DNA of 50,030 nucleotides from Acidimicrobiia bacterium (lineage in GTDB: Bacteria > Actinomycetota > Acidimicrobiia > Acidimicrobiales > SZUA-35). The position numbers and the translations under genes are program-made. Location of the stretch: NCBI GenBank assembly GCA_029863385.1, contig JAOTVU010000017.1, forward strand, positions 1-50,030, read 5' to 3'. The notes under the pieces were generated by a model. The model was not told the DNA's origin. It did not search any database and saw only the letters and a list, made by a program, of their open reading frames with translations. Every line of letters begins with the position of its first letter. Positions within the stretch are counted from its first letter, which is position 1. Below, in pieces: positions 16,061 to 26,081 of this stretch.

Positions 16061-16909
16061 ATGCCGGAGATCCCGGAGGTACAGGCTCACAGCGAACGCA
16101 TGACCGCTGCGCTGGCCGGCTCGACGCTCAGCCGGTTCGAACCGCTCAACTTCGCCGTGCTCAAGACCTTCGACCCGCCTCCCGACGGTGCCGTCGGACA
16201 GCGGCTGGTTACCGTCGGGCGTCGGGCCAAGTACCTGATCATGGAATTCGACAACGGCCATCGCCACGTCGTCCATCTGATGCAGGGAGGCCGTCTTCGA
16301 CCCGACGAGAAACGGTCGAGGAAGCCGAAGTTCGGGTTGGCCCGCTGGGTTTTCACCGACGACGGCGCCGAGCAGGCGTGGCTGCTCACCGAGGCCGGAA
16401 CCGAACGCAAGGCCGGCGTCTGGGTGGTCGACGGCGATCCGCTTCCCGTGGAGCCCCTCGATCGACTCGGACCCGAGGCCCCCGAACTCGACCGGGATCA
16501 GCTCGCCGAACTGCTGGGCCGGCATTCCCGCCGGATCCACGGTCTCCTCCGGGAACAGACCGTGATCGCCGGACTGGGTCGGATGCTGGCCAACGAGATC
16601 TGTTACGAGGCCAGGCTGTCACCGTTCGCCAACGCGGCCAAGCTCGACGACGACGAGATCGACCGGCTCCACGCCGCCATCGGCACGGTGGTGGAGGCGG
16701 CCACCGAGCACGAACGCACGCTGGACGACATCGGCAAGAGCGCCGATCGGCCGTCCAAGGTTCACAACCGGGCCGGCGAGCCCTGTACCGGCTGCGACGA
16801 CACCGTCCACACCGTCGAGTACCGCCGCTACACGGTCTACTACTGCCCGACCGAGCAGACCGGCGGCAAGATCCTCGCCGACAACACGACGAGCAAGTTC
16901 CTCAAGTAG
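16061..16909 (+). CDS. Fpg/Nei-family DNA glycosylase with altered zinc finger
   Basis: A 282-aa base-excision repair glycosylase/AP lyase. After the initiator Met it begins PEIPEV, where Pro2 is the Schiff-base nucleophile and Glu3 the catalytic acid of Fpg/MutM and Nei. Lys57 in GRRAKYL is the conserved DNA-phosphate/base contact. The helix-two-turn-helix part includes GLGRMLANEICYEARLSP, where the Fpg pattern is 'G.GN.yA.E.L..a.i.P'. The C-terminal finger has Cys242, Cys245 and Cys262, but the fourth position is Glu265 (CPTEQ instead of CPxCQ). A 16-residue tail (TGGKILAD...) follows. Fpg and Nei cannot be separated from the sequence alone. The gene is monocistronic by its own TAnnnT promoter, followed by a hairpin array. 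Confidence 0.85.
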   Translation: MPEIPEVQAHSERMTAALAGSTLSRFEPLNFAVLKTFDPPPDGAVGQRLVTVGRRAKYLIMEFDNGHRHVVHLMQGGRLRPDEKRSRKPKFGLARWVFTDDGAEQAWLLTEAGTERKAGVWVVDGDPLPVEPLDRLGPEAPELDRDQLAELLGRHSRRIHGLLREQTVIAGLGRMLANEICYEARLSPFANAAKLDDDEIDRLHAAIGTVVEAATEHERTLDDIGKSADRPSKVHNRAGEPCTGCDDTVHTVEYRRYTVYYCPTEQTGGKILADNTTSKFLK

Positions 16910-16924
16910 CAACCCTCGCACCTG

Positions 16925-17068
16925 CGAGTTTGCGGAGCAAACTCGGTAAGGTCCGGCCCCGCCGGACCGATCCGCAGAGCGGAAGGGGCGGTGGCCTCCT
17001 GGCAGGCTGCGGAAGAACCGATCTCCAGGCACCCCGGCACAGCCAGAGAGTTTGCGAAACGCAAACTC
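16925..17068. repeat. Array of four tight hairpins downstream of the Fpg-like gene
   Basis: Four hairpins, all with 3-nt loops: CGAGTTTGC/GCAAACTCG (16925-16945), GGTCCGGC/GCCGGACC (16950-16968), TCCGC/GCGGA (16971-16983) and GAGTTTGCG/CGCAAACTC (17048-17068). The first and last are variants of the same GAGTTTGC palindrome seen near 10058-10125. They lie between the convergent Fpg-like and mdh genes and may act as bidirectional terminators or REP-type elements. Confidence 0.65.
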
Positions 17069-17112
17069 GTAGCGGCTTGCCGCCGTCGATACCTCCGGAT
17101 CGGCGATTACGA

Positions 17113-19010
<1,898 letters not shown>

Positions 19011-19030
<20 letters not shown>

Positions 19031-20891
19031 CGGGCGCCGCCGGCTTGTCGCCGTTCGAGCGGGTGTTGCCGAGCCAGGCCTTGTGCAGCCCGTGGTAGAC
19101 ACCCGACCCCTTGGCCACCAGTTCACGGTGGGAACCGATGTCGACCAGACGGCTTCGGTCGAACACCAGCACAAGGTCGGCGACCTCGGCGGTCGACAGT
19201 CGGTGGGCGATCGAAACCATGGTGCGGCCCTCGGCGAGACGTCGCAGCGCCTGGGTCAGCGCCTGGTCGGTTTCGGGGTCGACGGCCGAGGTCGCCTCGT
19301 CGAGAATCAGGAGACCGGGGTCGGCCAGCTGGGCCCGGGCCAGCGCCACGAGCTGCCGTTCACCGACCGACAGGTTCTCACCCCGTTCCCCCACCCGGGT
19401 GTCGAGGCCCTGTTTGTCGATCCACCAGCCCAGGCCGAGCCGTTCGAAAGCCGACCTGATGTCGGCCTGCGTGGCGTGGTCGGCCCCGAACATGACGTTG
19501 TCGGCGATCGTCCCATCGAACAGGAAGCCGTCCTGGGGAACCATCCGGACCGAATGGATCCTCGATCGGTGGGAGACGACCCGCAGGTCGATGCCGTCGA
19601 CGAGAATCCGTCCTGCGGTCGGGTCGGCCAGTCGACACAACAGTTTGGCGAAGGTCGTCTTGCCCGAGCCGGTCTCACCGACGATGGCGACGTTGAGGCC
19701 CGCCGGAATGACGACCGACACATCGGTCAACGCCCGTTCGCCGTCGCCGTAGCTGAAGTCGACGTTATCGGCCTCGATACGGAGCGGGCCGAGGGGCAGG
19801 TCCCGGGCCTCGTCCTCGTTCGGTTCGACCACGTCGATCGGATGGTCGAGCACCGACAGGATCTTGTTCCAGGAGGCGGCGGCCACCTGCGTCTGATCCA
19901 ATACCTCCGAGATCGACCCGATGGGTTCCCGCACCAGATTGGCGAGGAACAGAACCGCAACCAGCTCACCGGCCTCGAGGCCCCAGGCCTGACGCTGCCA
20001 CAGACCGACGACCAGGACGGCCGCCATCGACAGCGCTCCGAACACGTCGCCGACGACGAACAGCGACGCCATGTAGCTGTTGGCCCGCATCCTGGTGTGA
20101 TAGCGGCGACCGATGGCGGTGTCGAGTTCGGTGCGGAACCGTTCCTCCGCCCCGTAGGCCCGAACCACGGGTGTGCCCGTGATCATCTCGGAGAAGGCGG
20201 CCAGCATGTCCGACACCCGATTTCGGTAGGCGTCGTAGACGGCGATCTGCCGGAGCTGCATCCATCGCAACAGCGGCAGCACCGGCAGGTGGACAACGAG
20301 CACGACGAGAGCCAGCTGCCACGAGTAGTAGGCCAGCACCAGAAGAACGCCGAGCATCATCACCGGATCGATCGACCAGACGTAGAGGCCCCACTGGGCG
20401 AACCGGGCCAGGGTCTCGGCGTCGCTAGTGACGCGGGAGACGAGAAGGCCCTTGCGGGTTTCGTTGTGATCGGCGATCGAGAACCGATGGATGCGATCGA
20501 ACGTGCGGATACGCAGGTTGGTGATCGCCAGCTCGGCTTGACGGACGAGGCGGCGCTGGGCCCGCCAGCTGATCACCGCCGAGACGAGAATGATGATGGC
20601 GGCGAGAACGGCGGAGCGGACGACGTAGCCCATGTCGACGGTGTTGACGACGGTGCCCGCGGCGGCCCCATTCGCATCCCCACCGGCGGCAACACCGATT
20701 CCGTTGTCGATCGTCTGCTCGATCAGAACAGGGATGACCAGTCGACCGATGGCGACCGCGAACCCCATGGCGATGGTCATGCGCAGACCGTCGGCCAGCT
20801 CGGGACTGGCGGCCAGACCGCGACGGATCAGCTGGACGGTCCGGAGGTCGCCCGTGGCCTTCTCTTGTCCGGGCGTTGCGGCGGTCGTCAT
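19011..20891 (-). CDS. ABC exporter half-transporter, catalytic-glutamate subunit
   Basis: A 626-aa type IV ABC exporter subunit with an N-terminal six-helix membrane domain (about 40-330) and a C-terminal nucleotide-binding domain. The ABC motifs are Walker A GETGSGKTT, Q-loop VPQDGFL, signature LSVGE (non-canonical, usually LSGGQ), Walker B LLILDEATSAVD with the catalytic Glu intact, and switch His in SIAHRLS. The ATG overlaps the upstream partner's stop (ATGA). Together with the partner's LSGGQ/Asp pattern, this gives one consensus and one degenerate ATP site, as in heterodimeric exporters such as TM287/288 and BmrCD. The substrate is unknown; drugs, lipids or peptides are typical. It overlaps xth by 20 bp tail-to-tail. 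Confidence 0.9.
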
Positions 20892-22657
20892 GTTCCCGCC
20901 AGTTCGTAGGCCATCACCAGGGCCCGGTAGTCGGCATTGGTCATGAGCTCGTCGTGGGTGCCTGCGGCGGCGATCCGCCCGTCGGCGAGGAACAGCACCC
21001 GGTCGGCCAGCCCGATCGTGGCCACCCGTTGAGCCACGACGAGCGTGGTGGTATGAAGCCGGGACCGCAGCCTGGCGAGAATCTCCTGCTCGATCTTCGG
21101 GTCGACGGCGCTGGTGGCGTCGTCGAGGATCAACAGCCGGGGTTTGCGGACGAGGGCCCGGGCCAGGGCCACCCGTTGCCGCTGGCCGCCGGACAGCGTC
21201 ACGCCCCGCTCACCGAGGACCGTGTCGAAACCGTTTGGCAGGCGGTCGATGAACCCGGCGGCCCGGGCGACGGCCGCCGCCTCACGGATCTCGTCGGCCG
21301 TGTAGGCACCGTCGAGGTCGATGTTGCCGGTGACCGACGCACCGAACAGGAACGTCTCCTGGAAGACGAGCGCCACGGCATCGGTCCGCTCCCGGTCCGA
21401 CAGATCGGCCAGCTCGACACCGCCCAATGTGATCGACCCGACCGACGGCGGCATCAGGCCGGCGACCAGCGAACACAGCGTCGACTTACCGGCGCCGGTC
21501 GAGCCGACCAGCGCCACGATCTCGCCGGGCTCGATGGTGAAGTCGATTCCGGTCAGCACCTCGACGTCGTCGTCGTACTGGTAGCCGACGGCCGAGGCTC
21601 GGACCGCGAGCGGCCCCTCGGGCAGGACCCCGCTCGAGGGAACGGGAGCGGGCAGTTGCTCGTCGAGCACCAGGTTGAGACGCTGGCGGGACACCACCGA
21701 CGGCGGCACCGTTTCCAGGAAGAAACCGAGCACCCGCATCGGGAAGGCCAGCACCGTGAACAGCGCCGCCACCTGCACCAGATCACCTCGCGTCACCGCC
21801 CCGGCGTCGACCCGGAGCGCACCGACCACGATCACCAGCACGATGCCGATGTTCGGCAACATGTCGAGGACGGCTTCGAACAGCGCTCGGATGTAGCCGA
21901 TCTCGACGCGGTGCTCCCGAAGCCGGTGGGCGGCGACGCCGAACCGTTCGACCTCGGCGTCGGCCCGGCCCAATGTCTTGACGATGAGCGCCCCGTCGAA
22001 GCTCTCGTGGGCGATGGCCGACGTCCGGCCGACCTCCTCCTGGGCGGCGGCTGCGGGCCGTTCGACCCGGGACGAGTAGACCCGGTTGAGCAGGATCAGC
22101 GCCGGGAACACGGAGAAGGCGACCGCGGCGAGGACGACGTCGACCAGGAGCAGCGAGACGGCGGAGAAGGCGGCCAGGAAAAAGGTCCCCAGGGAGAAGG
22201 GCAGCGGGTGGAGCACCTCTGCCATCTTCTCGGTGTCGTTGTCGGCATGGGCCAGAAGCTGCCCCGTCGGCATCCGCTGATGCCAGGAGATCGGGAGCCG
22301 CAGGTAGCGGTCGGTGAGGGTGCGGCGAAACGTGGCCTGCACCCGTTCGGCGGTCATGCCGGCGAAGTAGCGGCGGGCCACCACCCCGGCCGACCGGAGC
22401 GCCACGACGGCGACGATGGCGGCCGCGCCCCACAGCACGGGGTCGGGGGTTGGGCCGTCGGCGACATAGCTGGGATAGATCACCGAATCGGTCACGTAGC
22501 CGAGCACCTCGGCCGATACCACGGTCGCGCCGGCGTAGAGCACCGCCCCGAACACCGAGATGGCGAACGGCCCGGGATGGAGGGCGATCTGCTCGCGGAT
22601 CAGCCTCCATGCGTCGGACGGTTGAACTCGTCGGTCATCGGCCCTGAATCGGGACAT
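20888..22657 (-). CDS. ABC exporter half-transporter, degenerate-site subunit
   Basis: A 589-aa type IV ABC exporter subunit. The membrane domain covers about 20-320, starting with an amphipathic elbow helix. The nucleotide-binding domain has Walker A GSTGAGKST, Q-loop FQETFLF, a perfect LSGGQRQR signature, Walker B LLILDDATSAVD (Asp in place of the catalytic Glu) and Gln in place of the switch His (VVAQRVA). These substitutions define the non-hydrolysing composite site when paired with the LSVGE signature of the downstream subunit. The ATG at 22657 has a strong GAGGAGG ribosome site 6 nt upstream; in-frame codons further 5' lack one. It is the first gene of the two-gene exporter operon. Confidence 0.9.
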   Translation of the reverse strand: MSRFRADDRRVQPSDAWRLIREQIALHPGPFAISVFGAVLYAGATVVSAEVLGYVTDSVIYPSYVADGPTPDPVLWGAAAIVAVVALRSAGVVARRYFAGMTAERVQATFRRTLTDRYLRLPISWHQRMPTGQLLAHADNDTEKMAEVLHPLPFSLGTFFLAAFSAVSLLLVDVVLAAVAFSVFPALILLNRVYSSRVERPAAAAQEEVGRTSAIAHESFDGALIVKTLGRADAEVERFGVAAHRLREHRVEIGYIRALFEAVLDMLPNIGIVLVIVVGALRVDAGAVTRGDLVQVAALFTVLAFPMRVLGFFLETVPPSVVSRQRLNLVLDEQLPAPVPSSGVLPEGPLAVRASAVGYQYDDDVEVLTGIDFTIEPGEIVALVGSTGAGKSTLCSLVAGLMPPSVGSITLGGVELADLSDRERTDAVALVFQETFLFGASVTGNIDLDGAYTADEIREAAAVARAAGFIDRLPNGFDTVLGERGVTLSGGQRQRVALARALVRKPRLLILDDATSAVDPKIEQEILARLRSRLHTTTLVVAQRVATIGLADRVLFLADGRIAAAGTHDELMTNADYRALVMAYELAGT

Positions 22658-22797
22658 GATGGTCCTCCTCGGGACAGATCGATACGTGGACGTCACCGAC
22701 TCCACGCCGGCAACCGGGTGCCACCCGAACCCGAACGACAACAGTATCAGCCGCAGACCAGCCGAAAAGGCGAATTTGGCCGGTCCGACCTCCCCGA

Positions 22798-22803
22798 TAG
22801 TCT
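22798..22803 (+). promoter_or_regulatory. Leaderless-type -10 element for the prepilin peptidase
   Basis: TAGTCT (TAnnnT) ends 6 nt before the GTG at 22810; no Shine-Dalgarno. Confidence 0.45.
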
Positions 22804-22809
22804 TGCCTG

Positions 22810-23400
22810 GTGACCGGCGACGACGCCAAACCCGAACCCGCCGACGAAGACAGCGGATCCGAGATCCCGCTCGTCAGAGCAACAATCATCGGCATGAGCG
22901 TCGGGGCCGTGGTGGTTGTGGGCCGGGCCCACTGGCCGAACCCGTTGGTGGCGATCGGGCTCGCCGCCATGACAGCCGTGTGCGGTTGGCTGGCGGTCAT
23001 CGACCTCGACGAGCACCGACTCCCGAATCGAATCGTCGGGCCGCTGGCCCTCGCCGTCACCGTCGCCGTTGTCGCCGGTGGCCTCTGGACGGCGGATCCG
23101 GCCCGATCGGGCCGCTCGCTCCTGTTCGGTCTCGCGGCGGCGGCCTTCCTGCTGATCGGGAATCTGATCGGTGGACTCGGCATGGGCGACGTCAAGTACG
23201 CGTTCCCGCTTGCTGCCACACTCGGATGGTTCGGCTCGGAGCCCGTGCTGGCCTGGGCCTTCGTGACCGCCGTCGTCGGCGGACTGGCCGGTTTCGCGGC
23301 GATCGTCTCCGGACAGGGACGCCGCTACCGGATCCCCTACGGGCCCTTCATGACGATCGGTTTCTTCGCAGGCATTCTCAGCGCCGCACCCGGTCCCTGA
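22810..23400 (+). CDS. Prepilin peptidase (A24 family, short form)
   Basis: A 196-aa polytopic membrane aspartyl protease that would cleave type IV pilin or Tad/Flp pilin leaders. The two catalytic aspartates lie in AVIDLDEHRLPN (near residue 60-71) and GLGMGDVKY (the GxGDhK-type motif near 122-130). About six hydrophobic segments are present. The N-terminal cytosolic domain with its zinc-binding cysteines, and the methylating function of classical PilD, are missing, as in TadV/CpaA- and actinobacterial-type enzymes. No pilin or assembly gene is within the window, so the substrate is elsewhere. The GTG start is supported by the TAnnnT box. The gene is convergent with folD. Confidence 0.87.
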   Translation: MTGDDAKPEPADEDSGSEIPLVRATIIGMSVGAVVVVGRAHWPNPLVAIGLAAMTAVCGWLAVIDLDEHRLPNRIVGPLALAVTVAVVAGGLWTADPARSGRSLLFGLAAAAFLLIGNLIGGLGMGDVKYAFPLAATLGWFGSEPVLAWAFVTAVVGGLAGFAAIVSGQGRRYRIPYGPFMTIGFFAGILSAAPGP

Positions 23401-23419
23401 CATCGGTCCACGTCTCGAC

Positions 23420-23461
23420 CTGTGCGGCAACGACCCTGCTTTTCGGGCGCTGGCCGCACAG
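23420..23461. terminator. Hairpin between prepilin peptidase and folD
   Basis: CTGTGCGGC (23420-23428) and GCCGCACAG (23453-23461) form a 9-bp stem with a 24-nt loop in the 99-bp gap between convergent genes. There is no T-run; a bidirectional terminator is likely by position. Confidence 0.5.
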
Positions 23462-23499
23462 AACCGGGAGGTGGTGAAGAGGCCGGGACTCGGCGCGGA

Positions 23500-24357
23500 T
23501 CAGCTCATCCGCCGCTCGGCGGCGTCGACGGTGTTTTTCAGCAACAGGGCCACGGTGGTTGGGCCCACGCCACCGAGACGGGGGGTGATCCAGCCGGCCA
23601 CCTCGCCGACGGACTCGTCGACGTCGGGCAGCAACGTGCGACCCTCCCACGTGATGCCGCCGCTCACGACGGCGGCCCCCGGCTTCACCATGTCGGGTTT
23701 GATGAAGTTGGGAACGCCGACCGCACCGATCAACACGTCGGCCCGTCGGGTGTAGTCGGCCAGGTTCGGCACACGGGAGTGGACCACGGTGACGGCCGCG
23801 TCGGCACCCTGACCCCGGTTGGACAGCAACAGCGCCATCGGGCGGCCCAGCGTCGGCCCCCGGCCGACCACCACGACGTTCCTACCGGCGACCTCGACGC
23901 CATAGTGCAGGAGCATGGCCTGGATGCCGGCCGGTGTGCACGGAACCGGACCCGGTTCCTGGAGCACGAGCTTGCCGAGGTTCGTGGGGTGGAGGCCATC
24001 CGCGTCCTTGCCCGGATCCATCCTGCTGAGCGCGGCGTTGAAATCGAATCCGTCCGGCACCGGATGCTGGATGATATAGCCGTCGACCTCGGGGTTGTCG
24101 TTGAAGTCGTCGACGGCGGCGAGAAGAGCCTCCTGACCGGCGTCGGCCGGGATCTCGTGGTGGAACGAGGCGATGCCGACCTGCTCGCACGTTTCGTGCT
24201 TGCGGCGGACGTAGCCGGCGGAAGCGTCGTCGTCGCCGACGAGGATCGTGCCCAGGCCCGGCGTGACGCCGGCGGCTTTCATCTCCTCGACTCTTGCCCT
24301 GGCCTCGGACAGAACCGCGTCGGCCACCGGCGCTCCCGGCATGAGAATCGCGCTCAT
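23500..24357 (-). CDS. folD: Bifunctional methylenetetrahydrofolate dehydrogenase/cyclohydrolase
   Basis: A 285-aa enzyme of cytosolic one-carbon metabolism that interconverts 5,10-methylene-THF and 10-formyl-THF using NADP+. Family signatures are ASAGYVRRKHETCEQVGI near 46-63 (catalytic Tyr and Lys), DGYIIQHPVP (usually 'G.lvQlPLP'), the DADGLHP motif near 119-125, PCTPAGI and the dinucleotide-binding VVVVGRGPTLGRPMALLL. It ends with a GGVGPTTVALLL segment typical of FolD. It lies 79 bp after purH on the same strand; PurH consumes 10-formyl-THF, which FolD supplies, so an operon is logical. An AGGG lies 9-10 nt before the ATG. Confidence 0.94.
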   Translation of the reverse strand: MSAILMPGAPVADAVLSEARARVEEMKAAGVTPGLGTILVGDDDASAGYVRRKHETCEQVGIASFHHEIPADAGQEALLAAVDDFNDNPEVDGYIIQHPVPDGFDFNAALSRMDPGKDADGLHPTNLGKLVLQEPGPVPCTPAGIQAMLLHYGVEVAGRNVVVVGRGPTLGRPMALLLSNRGQGADAAVTVVHSRVPNLADYTRRADVLIGAVGVPNFIKPDMVKPGAAVVSGGITWEGRTLLPDVDESVGEVAGWITPRLGGVGPTTVALLLKNTVDAAERRMS

Positions 24358-24436
24358 CGAACTGCCCTGCTCATCGCTCCACCTTCCGTCCCATTCGTTG
24401 TTGCCGCCGCCGGTGTGTCGGGTCGACCGGCATCGG

Positions 24437-25957
24437 TCAGTGCCGGAACTGCCGCTCGCCGGTGAAGATCATAGCCAGACCGAGCCGGTTGGCCGCGTCG
24501 ATGACCTCGTCGTCGCGGACCGAGCCACCGGGCTGGATGACCACGGAGGCCCCGGCCGAGGCGGCGGCCTCGAGACCGTCGGGGAACGGGAAGAACGCAT
24601 CGGACGCGCAGGCTCCGCCCTTGGCCCGGCCGTCGGCTTTCTGCGTGGCCAGCTGCCCGGCTTCGACGCGGTTCTGCTGCCCGGCGCCGATACCCCAGGC
24701 CACACCGTCGCGGACCAGCACGATGGCGTTCGACGACACGTGACCGCATACCCGCCACGCCAGCTCGGCATCGGCCCGCTCCTCCGGACTGGGCCGGCGG
24801 TCGGTGACAACCTCCCAGTGCTCGGGCGTGGCATCGAAGCGATGGGCCCGCTGCACCAGAAACGAATCCGTGAGCTGGCGAACCGAGTCGGTGGGCGGAA
24901 CGGGAGCCGGGGCCTTGAGGATTCTCGTGTTCTTGCGTTTGGCCACGAGCCGCTCGACGACCCCGTGACCGTAACCGGGGGCGATGATGACGTCGGCCTG
25001 GGCCGCGGCCTCGATCTCGGACGCGGTGGCGGAATCGATCGGCCTGTTGCAGGCGACGATGCCGCCGAAGGCACTGCGCGGATCACAGGCGTAGGCCTCG
25101 CTGTAGGCCTCGGCCATCGTGTCGGCCACCGCCACACCACACGGGTTGGCGTGCTTGATGATGGCACAGGCGGCGTGATCGGCCGGTTGGCCGAGGTCGT
25201 GAACGAGCGCCCACGCCGCGTCGGCATCGAAGATGTTGAGGTACGACATCGGCACGCCACCGAGCTGGGTGACCTCGTCCCACCAGCTCGGTGTGCCGGC
25301 GACGCGATAGTGGGCCCCCGCCTGATGGGGATTCTCGCCGTAGCGGAGATCCTGGATCTTCTCGAGCGCCAGATGGTACGACGCCGGCTCCTTGCGCTGC
25401 CCACGTGCTTCGTTGCCGGTGAACCAGTTGGCGATCTGGGCGTCATAGGAGGCGGTGTGGGCGAACGCCTTGCGGGCCAGACGCTGTCGCAGACCGGCGG
25501 AGGTCTTGCCGGCCCGACGGAGCTCATCGAGCATTGCCGGGTAGTCGGCGGGATCGACGAGCACGGTCACGTACTCGTGGTTCTTGGCCGCAGCTCGGAG
25601 CAGGGTCGGTCCGCCGATGTCGATGAGGTCGATCGACGGATCGTCGGTGAACGGATACAGGTTGCCGACCACGATGTCGATCAGGTCCAAACCGTGGGCC
25701 TCGAGATCCCTGAGATGGTCGGGATCACGGCGGTCGGCCAGAATGCCACCGTGGATCCTCGGGTGAAGGGTGACCACGCGATGGCCGAGCATGGGGGGAA
25801 AGCCGGTCAGGTCGGCCACGTCGCTCACCGGGATGTCGGCCCCGGCGATGACCCGGGCGGTGCCCCCGGATGATACGAGGTCGACGCCCAACTCGTGCAG
25901 TGCGGCGGCCAGTTCGGCGATTCCGGTCTTGTCGTAAACGGAGAGCAGAGCCCTCAT
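24437..25957 (-). CDS. purH: Bifunctional AICAR transformylase / IMP cyclohydrolase
   Basis: A 506-aa enzyme of the last two steps of purine synthesis. The N-terminal IMP cyclohydrolase part starts MRALLSVYDKTGIAELA and has SSGGTARVI, GGILADRRDPDH and NLYPF. The C-terminal transformylase part has DLRYGENPHQ, the catalytic Lys-His in IKHANPCGV, SDAFFPFPDG and the typical ending MIFTGERQFRH. The length matches the family (about 500-530). The ATG at 25957 has GGGAGGA 6-7 nt upstream; 42 earlier in-frame codons are non-homologous. folD follows. The usual neighbour purN is absent immediately upstream; instead a divergent peptidase pseudogene starts at 26082. Confidence 0.95.
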   Translation of the reverse strand: MRALLSVYDKTGIAELAAALHELGVDLVSSGGTARVIAGADIPVSDVADLTGFPPMLGHRVVTLHPRIHGGILADRRDPDHLRDLEAHGLDLIDIVVGNLYPFTDDPSIDLIDIGGPTLLRAAAKNHEYVTVLVDPADYPAMLDELRRAGKTSAGLRQRLARKAFAHTASYDAQIANWFTGNEARGQRKEPASYHLALEKIQDLRYGENPHQAGAHYRVAGTPSWWDEVTQLGGVPMSYLNIFDADAAWALVHDLGQPADHAACAIIKHANPCGVAVADTMAEAYSEAYACDPRSAFGGIVACNRPIDSATASEIEAAAQADVIIAPGYGHGVVERLVAKRKNTRILKAPAPVPPTDSVRQLTDSFLVQRAHRFDATPEHWEVVTDRRPSPEERADAELAWRVCGHVSSNAIVLVRDGVAWGIGAGQQNRVEAGQLATQKADGRAKGGACASDAFFPFPDGLEAAASAGASVVIQPGGSVRDDEVIDAANRLGLAMIFTGERQFRH

Positions 25958-26069
25958 TGCATCCTCCCGATGAACGATCCAGGCTCCAACGGTAGCGGCC
26001 CGACGGCAGCGGACCGCGGCTTCGTGCTCGGCCGCAACCGGCCGTGACAGGTGTCGCAGCCGCCAGAGG

Positions 26070-26075
26070 TATGGT
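26070..26075 (+). promoter_or_regulatory. Leaderless-type -10 element for the S9 peptidase pseudogene
   Basis: TATGGT (TAnnnT) ends 6 nt before the ATG at 26082, no ribosome site; the promoter appears intact although the gene is broken. Confidence 0.42.
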
Positions 26076-26081
26076 TGGGCC

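Noticed and set aside
16910..17112. A tRNA or small RNA gene, because of the many stems
   Set aside because: The stems are tight hairpins with 3-nt loops in series and do not form a cloverleaf or any RNA family I recognise.
19083..22813. Two very long plus-strand open frames (over 600 codons each) opposite the ABC exporter genes
   Set aside because: They are antisense frames of high-GC coding DNA. They show no domains, and their Arg/Asp/Gln/Gly-rich content fits reverse-complemented codons.
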